This document shows, piece by piece, positions 34,165 through 42,831 of a DNA stretch of 64,000 bases (positions are counted from its first letter, which is position 1; each line of letters begins with the position of its first letter). Under the pieces are notes generated by a model that was given only the letters and a program-made list of their open reading frames with translations, did not search any database and was not told the DNA's origin. Location of the stretch: contig JAKAHC010000009.1 of the NCBI GenBank assembly GCA_021815305.1, forward strand, positions 50,937 through 114,936, written 5' to 3'. A program made the position numbers and the translations under genes. This DNA comes from Deltaproteobacteria bacterium. GTDB lineage: Bacteria > Desulfobacterota > Deferrimicrobia > Deferrimicrobiales > Deferrimicrobiaceae.

Positions 34165-34392
34165 TCACGCGCCGTCTCCTCCAGGGGGACGGCGGATTTC
34201 TCCCCCTTCCGCATCCGGGGTCGCTCCGGAAGTTTCCTTCCGCGGCTCCTCTTCCGGTCCGTCGTCCATCATCCTGCGCTTGGGTTCTTCCACATCGTGG
34301 TACTGGTCGCTCTTCACCGCCCAGAGGAAAAGGAGCCATGCGCCCACCCCCAGGGCCAGCGATACGATGATGAGCAGCAGCGTCGCTCCCAC
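34165..34392 (-). CDS. ccoS: cbb3 oxidase assembly protein CcoS
   Basis: The 75-residue protein has one N-terminal membrane helix followed by AVKSDQYHDVEEPKRRM, which matches the short CcoS family that helps copper and heme insertion into cbb3-type oxidases. The C-terminal 30 residues are charged and variable. It starts with GTG after GGGGAGGTGAG, three bases past the ccoI stop, and is the last gene of the cco cluster. Confidence 0.88.
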   Translation of the reverse strand: MGATLLLIIVSLALGVGAWLLFLWAVKSDQYHDVEEPKRRMMDDGPEEEPRKETSGATPDAEGGEIRRPPGGDGA

Positions 34393-34395
34393 GGC

Positions 34396-36804
34396 TCACC
34401 TCCCCGCTTTGCGGAGCCGCAGCGAGTTTCCGACCACGATCAGCGAGCTCCCCGCCATGCAGGCGGCCGCCGCGATGGGGTGGAGCTTTCCCGTCACGGC
34501 AAGGGGGATCGCAAGCAGATTGTAGGAGAAGGCGAAGAACAGGTTCTGCCGGATCACACGGAGAGTTGCGGCGGACAGCGACAGGAGCGCGGGGACGAGC
34601 CGCAGGTCCACTGTCAGCAGCGCCGCATCGGCGCTCTCCATGGCGATGCCCGCTCCCCCCCCCATCGCGACGCCCACGTCCGCCTCCGCGAGCGCGGGGG
34701 CGTCGTTCACACCGTCTCCGACCGCGAGGACCGGCCCGTATCGATCCCTCGCTTTCCGGACCTCCTCACACTTCCCCTCCGGGGTGACGCGGGCGCGCAC
34801 CTCTTCGATTCCCGCCTCGGCGGCGATGCGTCCTGCGACGGCCGGGTCGTCCCCCGTGATCATCGCGACGGCCACCCCGGCCTCCCTGAGGGACCGGATC
34901 GCATCGAACGCCCCGGGCCGGAGGGCATCTTCCGTGGCGATGGCACCGAGGGGCCGGGAATCGTCGGCGAGCAGGACCACCGTCCTGCGCAGCGCGGAAA
35001 GGCGCTGGTACGACTCCGCCGCGGCGCCCGAAACGGGGATCCCTTTGCGTTCCAGGAGTTCGGGGCGGCCCAGGAGGTACCGGACCCCCCCGATCGTCCC
35101 CTCGATTCCCTCTCCGGGGTGGGCGTGGAACTCTTCCAGGGGCAGGCGTTGAGACGGAGGGACCGTCTCCGCGATCGCGCGCCCGATGGCGTGCTCGGAC
35201 GCCGCCTCGAGGGAGGCCGCGAGGACGAGGATTTTCTCCCCGACGGTGTCGTGAAACCCCAGGACGTCGGTCAGCCGGGGGCGGCCCTCGGTGAGCGTGC
35301 CGGTCTTGTCCAGCAGGACGCATCGCACGTTCGCGGCGCGCTCGAGGACGTCTCCGCCGCGGACCAGGATCCCGCGCGCCTGTGCGGACGTGGACCCGGC
35401 GAGCACCGCGAGCGGAGTGGCCAGGCCGAGGGCGCAGGGACATGCGATGACCAGGACGGAGATCCCCGCCATGAGCGCGCCGGAGAAGGGGGGGGACGAT
35501 TGCAGCCGGGCAAGGACCGCCGCCGCGGCGACCACGAGGACCGCGGGGACGAAGAGGCCGACCAGCCGGTCGGCGAGACGCTGGACCCCCGCCTTCCGCG
35601 TCTGTGCCTCCTCCACCGCGGCCGCGATGCGGGAAAGCACCGTTCCGGCTCCGGTCCGGGCGACTTCCACGAGGATCCGCCCCGTGCCGTTCAGAGACCC
35701 CGCCACGACCTTGTCCCCCCTTGCCTTGGGAATCGGGGCCGACTCTCCGGTCAGCAGCGATTCGTCGGCCTCGGATCTCCCGAAGGTCACCGACCCGTCC
35801 GCCGGCACCCGATCGCCGGGAAGGATCTCCACGATGTCGCCCGGGGAAAGGGATGCGACCGGCACGGCGACGGTCCCTCCTTCGGGGAGGAGTTTCCGCG
35901 CCATCGAGGGTGCGAGGCGGAACAGGCGCGAGAGAGTCTCGGCGGCCCGCATCCGGGCGCCGGCCTCGATGTAACGCCCCAGCAGGATCAGGGTGAGGAT
36001 CATCGTCGCCGTGTCGAAGTACACCTCGCCGCCGAACCAGAGGGATGCGGCGCTGTAGCCGTAGGCGGAAAAGGCGCCGAGGAAGACCAGCGCGTCCATG
36101 CCGAATGCGCCGTGACGGGCCGCCCGGGCCGCGCCGCGGAGGAAAGGGGCGCCCGAGTAGAACATCACGGGGGTGGCGAGGAGGAAGCAGAGCCAGCGGA
36201 AGAGGGAGCGGTACTCCGCCTCGATCCCCTGGAAGTAGCCTGCGTAAAGACCGGCGGTGAAAAGCATCACCTGCATCGAAAGGAAGGCCGCCGTACCGAA
36301 CCGCAAGAGGAGGTCCGACTTCTCCCGCCGCAGGGCGAGTTCCGACGAGGCGGTGACGGGGTGGGGAGCGTACCCGAGTGCGCGGACCGCCCGGACCACG
36401 TCCCGGATCCCTGTCGCGGCGGGATCCCACGAAACCCTCATCCTGGCGGTGGCGAAACTCGCACGCACCGAAAGCACGCCGGGGCGTTTCGAAAGGTACC
36501 GCTCGATCAGCCACACGCAGGAGGCGCATCGCAGGCCGGAGACCGCGAGGTCCGCCTCGGCGACGCCACCTGCGCTTCGGACCGCGCCGGAGAACGCCTC
36601 CGGGGAGAAGGGCTCCGCCTCCCCGGGCGGGCCCGGGGTCCATCCATCCCTGTGGCCGTAGAAGCCCGAAAGGCCCTCGTTCCGCAGGAGCCGGTAGATG
36701 CCTGCGCAACCCCGGCAGCAAAAGGAGGTCTCCTTCCCGTCCACCGTTTCCTTCAGGGCGGCGGTCTCGGGAATTTCGAGGAGGCAATGCGCGCAGGCGG
36801 GCAT
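34396..36804 (-). CDS. ccoI: copper-transporting P-type ATPase for cbb3 oxidase (CcoI/FixI)
   Basis: The 802-residue P1B-type ATPase has an N-terminal cysteine domain (CAHC near residue 4 and FCCRGC near residue 29), one HMA domain with LRCASCVW, eight membrane segments, the TGES actuator loop, the metal-binding CPC in ACPCALG, the DKTGT phosphorylation site and GDGVNDAPAL. This arrangement is typical of CcoI/FixI, which supplies copper for the binuclear centre of cbb3 oxidase. The ATG at 36804 begins MPACAHC, matching family starts. It is followed at once by ccoS. Confidence 0.93.
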   Translation of the reverse strand: MPACAHCLLEIPETAALKETVDGKETSFCCRGCAGIYRLLRNEGLSGFYGHRDGWTPGPPGEAEPFSPEAFSGAVRSAGGVAEADLAVSGLRCASCVWLIERYLSKRPGVLSVRASFATARMRVSWDPAATGIRDVVRAVRALGYAPHPVTASSELALRREKSDLLLRFGTAAFLSMQVMLFTAGLYAGYFQGIEAEYRSLFRWLCFLLATPVMFYSGAPFLRGAARAARHGAFGMDALVFLGAFSAYGYSAASLWFGGEVYFDTATMILTLILLGRYIEAGARMRAAETLSRLFRLAPSMARKLLPEGGTVAVPVASLSPGDIVEILPGDRVPADGSVTFGRSEADESLLTGESAPIPKARGDKVVAGSLNGTGRILVEVARTGAGTVLSRIAAAVEEAQTRKAGVQRLADRLVGLFVPAVLVVAAAAVLARLQSSPPFSGALMAGISVLVIACPCALGLATPLAVLAGSTSAQARGILVRGGDVLERAANVRCVLLDKTGTLTEGRPRLTDVLGFHDTVGEKILVLAASLEAASEHAIGRAIAETVPPSQRLPLEEFHAHPGEGIEGTIGGVRYLLGRPELLERKGIPVSGAAAESYQRLSALRRTVVLLADDSRPLGAIATEDALRPGAFDAIRSLREAGVAVAMITGDDPAVAGRIAAEAGIEEVRARVTPEGKCEEVRKARDRYGPVLAVGDGVNDAPALAEADVGVAMGGGAGIAMESADAALLTVDLRLVPALLSLSAATLRVIRQNLFFAFSYNLLAIPLAVTGKLHPIAAAACMAGSSLIVVGNSLRLRKAGR

Positions 36805-36818
36805 GCGCGGAGAGGGCG

Positions 36819-37514
36819 TCAGCGAAGCAACGCGCGGGCGATGAAGACCGCCCCGGCGGCGACGAGAAGAGCGGCGGCCAGTTTCGCGAGCGTTCCGCGC
36901 AGGCGGACTCCCGCCATCCCCACCGCCTTGCCGAACAGAAGCAGCGCGGGGAACGTTCCCGCCCCGAATGCGGCCATGACGAGACTTCCCTTGAGGAATC
37001 CTTCCGCGGGGGAACTTCCCTCCATCCCTGCCCGCGCCGCCGAAAGGAGGGCCGTGTAGACGAGTCCACAAGGGAGCAGCCCCGTCGCCATTCCCAGGGG
37101 GAAGGCGGCACCGGCGCCTCCCGCCTCCACCGCCCTCCGGGCGACACCGGAGAGGGGGCCCTGAAGCCACGCGGCGCCTTCGATCCTCCGCATCCCGGGC
37201 AGCCACCCCCCCGCGGAAAGCCCCATCAGCACGATCAGCACGCCCGTGCAGAGCATCAGGGCCTGCTGGAGGGGGGAGATCCACGCGGCCACGCGGACGA
37301 AGGATCCCGACAGGCCGAAGACGCCGCCCGCGATCCCGTACGTCGCGATCCTGCCCAGGTTGAAGAGGAGGTGCGGAAGCGTGCCCCTCCGGTCGGGGAG
37401 CGAAAGCGCGTATCCCGCCACGACGGGACCGCACATCCCGATGCAGTGGCCCGCCCCGCCGAGGAGCCCCGAACCGAAAAAAATCCAGTATACGGAGTCA
37501 GTCGGCCACGGCAA
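36819..37514 (-). CDS. sulfite exporter TauE/SafE-family membrane protein of the cco cluster
   Basis: The 231-residue protein has about six hydrophobic segments with GGAGHCIGMCGPVV at the start and FPLGMATGLLPCGLVY in the second half, the pattern of the TauE/SafE (UreH-like) proteins often encoded between ccoH and ccoI. The paired cysteines near membrane ends suggest a role in metal or thiol handling during oxidase assembly. The only suitable start I find is the TTG at 37514, which overlaps the ccoH gene by 17 bases and lacks a strong ribosome binding site. Translation is probably coupled. Confidence 0.83.
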   Translation of the reverse strand: MPWPTDSVYWIFFGSGLLGGAGHCIGMCGPVVAGYALSLPDRRGTLPHLLFNLGRIATYGIAGGVFGLSGSFVRVAAWISPLQQALMLCTGVLIVLMGLSAGGWLPGMRRIEGAAWLQGPLSGVARRAVEAGGAGAAFPLGMATGLLPCGLVYTALLSAARAGMEGSSPAEGFLKGSLVMAAFGAGTFPALLLFGKAVGMAGVRLRGTLAKLAAALLVAAGAVFIARALLR

Positions 37515-38271
37515 AACGGAACACCGCCTTCCCCCGGCCCGGCACCGTCACCGCCGCTTCCCAGCCCCTGCGTCCGCTCGGGCACCGGACGATCACGCCG
37601 GTTCCGCGGTATCGGCCGTCGGGAGCGAGCGAAAGGTCGACGCGGTTCCTCCCCATGTTCATGCCCTCCATCGAAAGGTCCACGAAGGGGAGCGCGTGTC
37701 CTTCGTACCCGGGCAGATCCACCGTGAAGGAGAGCTCCCGCATCGGACGCGGGGGCCATGGGGACAGGACGAGGCGGACTTCCTGGTTTCCGGCCATGCC
37801 GCGCAGATCCCACGACGGCGTGCCCGCCGGTCCTTCTTTTGCGACCGCAGACCATCTTCTTTTGGCGTGGAGCCGGTCGGTCTCCACGTCGAGGGAGAAC
37901 ATCCACTGCCCGGCGGAGGGGAGAACGATCTGCGCCGCGTAGGCGCCCGGCGTCTCTTCGTTCAGCGGGAACTCCCGGTCGTCCCCCTGTCCCTTGATCC
38001 GCATCGCGGTGAGCATCGCGCGCGCTCCCCGGAGGGGGCCGGCATCGGTTGCCAGTTTCACGGCGAACCGGCTTGGGCCGGAACGGTACCGGTCGGGCAG
38101 GATGGCGAAAAACCCCGCGCGCGCCTCCGCTTCCCGCTCGGCGAACTCCATGGACGCGCTGCGGTAGTAGTGTCGCTCCACGAGGCCGTCGTAGGACCGG
38201 TACGCCATGTAGAACGTCGCTCCCATGAGGAGGGCGAACCCCCCCAGGATCCAACGGAGCGTCCGGGTCAC
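37498..38271 (-). CDS. ccoH: FixH/CcoH-like protein of the cbb3 cluster
   Basis: The 257-residue protein has one N-terminal membrane helix, then the FixH-type segment SYDGLVERHYYR, then two beta-rich periplasmic parts. The second contains PFVDLSMEGMNMGRNRVDL and YRGTGVIVRCPSGRRGW, as in FixH/YtkA domains. Typical FixH is about 150-170 residues, so this is an enlarged form with a duplicated beta domain. CcoH associates with the oxidase during assembly. The GTG start overlaps the ccoG stop (GTGA). Confidence 0.8.
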   Translation of the reverse strand: MTRTLRWILGGFALLMGATFYMAYRSYDGLVERHYYRSASMEFAEREAEARAGFFAILPDRYRSGPSRFAVKLATDAGPLRGARAMLTAMRIKGQGDDREFPLNEETPGAYAAQIVLPSAGQWMFSLDVETDRLHAKRRWSAVAKEGPAGTPSWDLRGMAGNQEVRLVLSPWPPRPMRELSFTVDLPGYEGHALPFVDLSMEGMNMGRNRVDLSLAPDGRYRGTGVIVRCPSGRRGWEAAVTVPGRGKAVFRFAVAD

Positions 38272-39371
38272 GGGAAGGCCGCCTTGCGGACGAAGCGGAA
38301 ACCGCCGCCCGACGCCGTGATCCGGATCTCCTCCGGCGGGGTGCCTGCCGCCGCGGCGGTAAACGTTCCGGTGATCCGCGACCGCGGCGGCACGGCGATC
38401 CTGGCGCCGCCCAGGATCCGCACTCCCTTGTCGACGGACAGCGTCAGCGTGACGGGGGTTCGCGTGTGGTTCCGCGCCGAGTACCGGTAGACGTTTTCGG
38501 CCGGGGCGGCCGGTCTTGCGTCCCACTGCACCATGAACGCCACGGCGGGCCGGCTCCACAATACCGAGAGGAACACGAGGCCCGCCGCCGCGGAGGCCGC
38601 TGCGAACAGGTACGTCTTGGCGCGCAGGATCCTCCCGCGGTACTCGAGGAACGGATCGACGCCGCGCGGCGACGTCGCGCGGCGGCAGGCGTCGATGCAG
38701 GTGGCGCACGCGATGCACTCCCTCCGGTCCCCTTTCCGGATGTCGATCCCGACGGGACAGGCCCGCGTGCACGAGTCGCAGCGGAGGCAGTCCCCCCGGG
38801 CGGAATCGAAGGCGACGGCGATCGTGTCCCGGTCGGCCACGGCGTTCTGCAGCATCGCGTAGGGGCAGACGGTGCCGCAGAATCGCGTGCCGAGCACACC
38901 CGCCATGCCGTAGATCACCGCCCACTGCGCGAGGAAGAAGCCCACGAGGACGGGAGACCCCGGGAGGTCCCTCCACACGACCGCCGGCGGGACGAAATAC
39001 CAGAGGAGGGAAAGGGAGACCAGCCCCGACAGGGGGACGAGGAGCGCCATCCTTCCCGCGGTCCGGAACCGCTCCGGGAGAAGGGAAGCGGCCCATTCCG
39101 CCAGCTCCCCGATGACCGTCTGCGGGCAGAGCCACCCGCACCACACCCGCCCGAACGCGACCGTGAGGCCGAGGGTGAGGACGAGGAGGAACAGGACGCC
39201 GAGGAGGACCATGTGGAACTCGTCGATCCAGAGGACCGTCCCCAGGACGTGCAGTTGCAGCGACAGGATGTCGAACCGCAGGACGCTCTCCCCCCGGAAA
39301 CGGAGGAAGGGGAGGAGCAGGATCCCGGCCCCCGTGAGGAGGGCGACGGCGCGGCGCCTCGTTTTCCACAT
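38268..39371 (-). CDS. ccoG: CcoG-like membrane ferredoxin, short form
   Basis: The 367-residue protein has about five membrane segments, CGWLCPQT, FCGTVCPYAMLQ, and two [4Fe-4S] motifs in CLRCDSCTRACP and CIACATCIDAC, followed by a periplasmic Ig-like C-terminal domain. This is the FixG/CcoG family, which reduces copper for cbb3 assembly. It is about 100 residues shorter than the usual protein, lacking part of the segment between the second membrane pair and the Fe-S domain. The ATG at 39371 has no convincing ribosome binding site. The frame is open further left but unlike the family. Confidence 0.87.
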   Translation of the reverse strand: MWKTRRRAVALLTGAGILLLPFLRFRGESVLRFDILSLQLHVLGTVLWIDEFHMVLLGVLFLLVLTLGLTVAFGRVWCGWLCPQTVIGELAEWAASLLPERFRTAGRMALLVPLSGLVSLSLLWYFVPPAVVWRDLPGSPVLVGFFLAQWAVIYGMAGVLGTRFCGTVCPYAMLQNAVADRDTIAVAFDSARGDCLRCDSCTRACPVGIDIRKGDRRECIACATCIDACRRATSPRGVDPFLEYRGRILRAKTYLFAAASAAAGLVFLSVLWSRPAVAFMVQWDARPAAPAENVYRYSARNHTRTPVTLTLSVDKGVRILGGARIAVPPRSRITGTFTAAAAGTPPEEIRITASGGGFRFVRKAAFP

Positions 39372-39465
39372 GGGGAAGAGTGTACCGCGGGGGAATGCCG
39401 CCTGCGCGCTCCCGGTCAGCGCCGCGGTTGCCACGCGCGGGGGCTCCGGGGACCGGGAACCGATA

Positions 39466-39945
39466 TCACGGCCGCTTCCCGTACTCCCGGACGGAGTCGA
39501 CGTAGGCGAGCACTCTCCAGATCCTGTCCCTTCCCAACTCCGTTCCGAACGCGGGCATCCCGCCTGGGCGGCCATTCGCGATCGACTCGTACTTCAGGTT
39601 GTCCGTCTCTCCGTACTTCAGGTGCCCGACGAGGGAGGGGCCGTATCCCCCCTTCAGGTCCTTTCCGTGGCAGCCGGCGCACTTCTCCGCGAACAGGACC
39701 CTGCCTTCCTCCACCGCCTTCGGGTCCTTCTCGTAGGGGTTTTCGGTCATCGCGCCGGCCGAAGAGGTTTTCGCGCGCTCCTTTTCCGTTTCCACCGAGA
39801 GCACCTTGTACTGGGACCACCCGCTGATGCCCGGCGTGTAGGCCGCGATGTAGCAGACGCCCCACGCGATGAGGCCGAACAGGAGGACGAGGAAGCCGCG
39901 CGGAATCTTGTTGTGACGCTCCATATCCTTGAACGGGGTGTCCAT
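39466..39945 (-). CDS. ccoP: monoheme CcoP-like cytochrome c subunit of cbb3 oxidase
   Basis: The 159-residue protein has one N-terminal membrane helix (about 16-36) and a single cytochrome c domain with CAGCH (Cys89, Cys92, His93) and a distal methionine in GRPGGMPAF. Canonical CcoP is about 300 residues with two hemes, so this is a one-heme form. Its heme domain is strikingly similar to the extra domain at the end of CcoO, sharing NPY, GRPGGMP.F and DRIW.V. It probably donates electrons to the oxidase core. It follows ccoQ directly, with a four-base gap. Confidence 0.9.
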   Translation of the reverse strand: MDTPFKDMERHNKIPRGFLVLLFGLIAWGVCYIAAYTPGISGWSQYKVLSVETEKERAKTSSAGAMTENPYEKDPKAVEEGRVLFAEKCAGCHGKDLKGGYGPSLVGHLKYGETDNLKYESIANGRPGGMPAFGTELGRDRIWRVLAYVDSVREYGKRP

Positions 39946-39949
39946 GGGA

Positions 39950-40129
39950 TCATGCCTCCCGGTCGCCGCCCGTCCGCCCGGGCAGGTTGTCGTCGTCGGC
40001 CAGCATGCGGTACTTCGGGGCCTCCATGCGGTCCTTGCGCCTCCGGCCGTAGCAATACACGATGATGCCCACCATCACGCCCGCAAGGAGCGCGGTGAAC
40101 AAAAAATACAGGAAGGCGCGCAGGCTCAT
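39950..40129 (-). CDS. ccoQ: CcoQ-like small subunit of cbb3 oxidase
   Basis: The 59-residue protein has a single membrane helix (about 5-27), then YCYGRRRKDRMEAPKYRML, the usual layout of CcoQ, which stabilises the oxidase. The ATG at 40129 has AAGGCGG at good spacing and overlaps the ccoO stop. It lies in the expected N-O-Q-P order. Confidence 0.87.
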   Translation of the reverse strand: MSLRAFLYFLFTALLAGVMVGIIVYCYGRRRKDRMEAPKYRMLADDDNLPGRTGGDREA

Positions 40130-41115
40130 TTTCCGCCTTCCCGCTCCAGCACGCGGATGTACGTGATGACCTTCCAGATCCTGTCTTTTCCGAGTTTCTG
40201 CAGGAAGGACGGCATCCCGCCGGGACGCCCTCCGGAGACGGTGGTGAAGAGGTCGGCGTCCGTGCCGCCGAACTTGTGTTTCGTCGTGGCGAGCTTCGGT
40301 CCGAAGCCGCCCGCGCCCTTTTCCCCGTGGCAGACCTTGCAGTTCCCCTCGAAGATCTTTTCCCCTTCCTCCGCGGCGGCCCGGTTCCCGGCGTACGGGT
40401 TCCTTTCCTCCGCCGCCTGCGCCGTCGCGGGTCCGGCGGCGGCCCGCTGCGCCTCCTTGAGGTCGCGCCCCACCTTCTGCAGGTACGCCACCAGGGCATC
40501 GAGCTCCGTCACCTCTCCCCTGAGCGCGGCGGGGGTCACCTGGGAACGGATCTGGGCGGAGGCATACTCCGGCCCCGTTACCGTCCGCCGGAACGCGGAG
40601 AGCTGGCGCGCCACCTCCGCGTCGTCGTACCCGTAGCCGAGCACCTTCACCTTGCGAAGGGTGTACGAGGTGTCGAGTTTCGTTTCCGCCAGCCATGCGT
40701 AGGGGGGCATGTTCGATTGGGAGAACATCGACTGGGGGTTCGGGGTGTGGCGATAGTGCCAGGCGTCCGGATACTTCCCTCCGATCCGCGCGAGGTCCGG
40801 TCCCGTCCGGCGGGATCCCCACAGGAACGGTCGGTCGTAGGCCGACTCCTCCGGTTTGGAGTAGTCGCCGTAGCGGGCCACCTCGGTCCGCAGGGGGCGC
40901 ACGGTCTGCGTGTGGCAATTGTTGCACCCTTCCCGGATGTAGATGTCGCGGCCCTCCACCTCGATCGCCGTGTACGGCTTTACGAGAGGGCTCACCGGCT
41001 GCGTGGACGGCATGAAAAGGGGGATGAAGGTCGTGACCAGCGTTCCGACCGAGACGACTGCGACCGCGGCGATGGCGAACAGGATCGGTCTTTCGTAGAT
41101 GCGGCTTGCGTCCAT
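40126..41115 (-). CDS. ccoO: CcoO cytochrome c subunit with an extra C-terminal heme domain
   Basis: The 329-residue protein starts with one membrane helix and the standard CcoO domain: heme motif CNNCH (Cys64, Cys67, His68), PTQPVSP-like approach segment, GTRRTGPDL-like motif as SRRTGPDL, and NMPPYAWL with the axial methionine. After about residue 240 a second cytochrome c domain follows with CKVCH near residue 265 and GRPGGMPSF. Usual CcoO is about 200-240 residues with one heme. Together with monoheme CcoP the complex still has three c-type hemes. The ATG at 41115 has AAGGAG upstream. Confidence 0.92.
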   Translation of the reverse strand: MDASRIYERPILFAIAAVAVVSVGTLVTTFIPLFMPSTQPVSPLVKPYTAIEVEGRDIYIREGCNNCHTQTVRPLRTEVARYGDYSKPEESAYDRPFLWGSRRTGPDLARIGGKYPDAWHYRHTPNPQSMFSQSNMPPYAWLAETKLDTSYTLRKVKVLGYGYDDAEVARQLSAFRRTVTGPEYASAQIRSQVTPAALRGEVTELDALVAYLQKVGRDLKEAQRAAAGPATAQAAEERNPYAGNRAAAEEGEKIFEGNCKVCHGEKGAGGFGPKLATTKHKFGGTDADLFTTVSGGRPGGMPSFLQKLGKDRIWKVITYIRVLEREGGK

Positions 41116-41132
41116 CCTTCGTCTCCTTGGTG

Positions 41133-42518
41133 TTACGTCGCCAGCGGCCTCGGCCGGGCCGTCATGAGCAGGTTGTAGGCGAAGACCGCGATCCCGGCGA
41201 AGTAGAGGAACCCCGCGAACAGCCGGATCTCCCAGAACGGGTACATCGCCGCCACGCCGTCCAGGAACGAGTACATGAGGGAGCCGTCGGGATTCACGGC
41301 CTTCCACATCGCTCCCTGGACGATGCCGGCGATCCACAGGGTTACGGTGAAGAGGAGCTGCCCCAGGAGGATCAGCCAGAAGTGGAGGTTCGCCAGTTTT
41401 TCGCTGTGGACCTCCCGCCCGGCGATCTTCGCCGTCATGAAATACATCGAGGCGGAGATGATCATGGTCACCCATCCCATCGTTCCCATGTGGACGTGCC
41501 CTATGACCCACTCGGTGTAATGGAAATAGGAGGTGAGCGTGCGGAGCGCCTGGGTGGGACCCTGGACGGTCTGGAGGCCGTAGAAGGTGATTCCGAAGAC
41601 GAAGAACTTTGTCAGGTAGTTCGATTTCATCTTGTCCCAGTTGCCGCTCAGGGTGTAGTAGCCGTTGACCACCGACCCCCAGGAGGGGGCGATGAGGAAG
41701 ATGCTGAAGGCCAGCCCCACGGTCTGGATCCACTCCGGCAGGGGAGTGAACATCAGGTGGTGCGCCCCCGTCCACAGGTATCCGAAGACGAGGGACCAGA
41801 ACGCGATGATGGAGAGACGGTGGCTGTAGATCGGCAGCCCGGTCGATCTCGGCAGGAAGTAGTAGAACATCGCGAGGATCGGGAAGGTGAACACGGCGCC
41901 CACCGCGTTGTGGCCGAACCACCACTGGACGTTGGCGTCGTTTACCCCGGCGTAGGCGGAGTACGACTTGGTGAGGTTCACGGGAACTTCGAGGTTGTTC
42001 AGGATGTAGACCACCGCGACCGTGACCACGCACGCGATGAGGAACCACAGGGAGATGTACATCTGCTTCTCGCGCCGCCGGATCAACGTGCCCATCACGT
42101 TGACCGCGAACATGACCCAGAGGACCACCACGACGATGTCCAGGGGCCACTCCAGTTCCGCGTATTCCTTGGAGGTGTTCATTCCGGCGAAGAGGGAGAG
42201 GGCCGCCAGGGCGATGGCGATGTTGAAAAGCCACAGTTGTAGGCGCGCAAGGGCCGGAAACGCCAGCGGCGCCCGGGTCAGCTTCTCCAGCATGTAGAAG
42301 CTGCAGGCGAAGATCCCCGCCACTGCGAAGCCGTACGTGAGGCCGTTGGTGTGGACCACGCGCAGGCGCCCGAAGGCGAGCCATGGCGCGAAATTCAGGG
42401 CCGGGAAGACCATCTCGGCCGCCAGCCACAGCCCGACGAGGAGCCCGACGATGAGCCAGAAAATCGCCGAGAGGGTGAACCCCATAACGATGCCGTTGCC
42501 CCGGTCCCCGTTCGTCAT
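41133..42518 (-). CDS. ccoN: cbb3-type cytochrome c oxidase catalytic subunit CcoN
   Basis: The 461-residue protein has twelve membrane segments and the heme-copper residues of C-type oxidases: the heme ligand in VVHTNGLTYG, the CuB histidine in WWFGHNAVG, FGYLWTGAHHL with the cross-linking tyrosine and two CuB histidines, and GHVHMGTMGW. It reduces O2 to water at high affinity and pumps protons. The ATG at 42518 follows GGGGGGAACGG. It is the first gene of the minus-strand cco cluster and divergent from a large hybrid kinase, 313 bases away. Confidence 0.95.
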   Translation of the reverse strand: MTNGDRGNGIVMGFTLSAIFWLIVGLLVGLWLAAEMVFPALNFAPWLAFGRLRVVHTNGLTYGFAVAGIFACSFYMLEKLTRAPLAFPALARLQLWLFNIAIALAALSLFAGMNTSKEYAELEWPLDIVVVVLWVMFAVNVMGTLIRRREKQMYISLWFLIACVVTVAVVYILNNLEVPVNLTKSYSAYAGVNDANVQWWFGHNAVGAVFTFPILAMFYYFLPRSTGLPIYSHRLSIIAFWSLVFGYLWTGAHHLMFTPLPEWIQTVGLAFSIFLIAPSWGSVVNGYYTLSGNWDKMKSNYLTKFFVFGITFYGLQTVQGPTQALRTLTSYFHYTEWVIGHVHMGTMGWVTMIISASMYFMTAKIAGREVHSEKLANLHFWLILLGQLLFTVTLWIAGIVQGAMWKAVNPDGSLMYSFLDGVAAMYPFWEIRLFAGFLYFAGIAVFAYNLLMTARPRPLAT

Positions 42519-42661
42519 CCGTTCCCCCCGTTCCCCCGTATCGCCGCCGTCCCCGGAGCAGGGTGCCGGACCCCGGACTGCCGGGAAGGCAACGTCGACA
42601 GTGTACACAATCTCCGCGCGGTCCGCCATACGGGGGAGGTTCCGGGGGTCCGCCTCCCCAA

Positions 42662-42678
42662 CATGCCGGAATGGCATG
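42662..42678. promoter_or_regulatory. perfect palindrome in the ccoN-kinase divergent region
   Basis: CATGCC-N5-GGCATG is a perfect 17-base inverted repeat in the 313-base gap 42519-42831, a good candidate operator for one or both divergent units. Elsewhere in this gap I see a TATGAT -10-like box for the kinase (42733-42738) without a clear -35, and an FNR-like site at 42776-42789. Confidence 0.4.
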
Positions 42679-42775
42679 AGATTTCGCAGGGGGCCTAGGG
42701 AGAAATCCCTCGCGGAGTGTCCGCGCGGGTGGTATGATCCGTTCCGGCGCGCGGTTAAGTTCCCGGCCGATATCG

Positions 42776-42789
42776 CCGATAAGTATCAA
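42776..42789 (-). promoter_or_regulatory. FNR/Anr-like half-degenerate site
   Basis: On the minus strand the sequence is TTGAT-ACTT-ATCGG, eight of ten matches to the FNR consensus TTGAT-N4-ATCAA. FNR-family control of cco operons is common. The site is about 260 bases from ccoN and no good -10 lies at the expected distance, so the assignment is weak. Confidence 0.25.
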
Positions 42790-42831
42790 GGGGTGCGTTC
42801 TCAATAGAAACACCAGGAGTTTCCTCCAGGG

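Noticed and set aside
42680..42707. GATTTC...GAAATC repeat resembling the GntR operator half-sites
   Set aside because: The spacing (16 bases) and orientation differ from those at 3028-3052 and no related gene is nearby. Probably chance.
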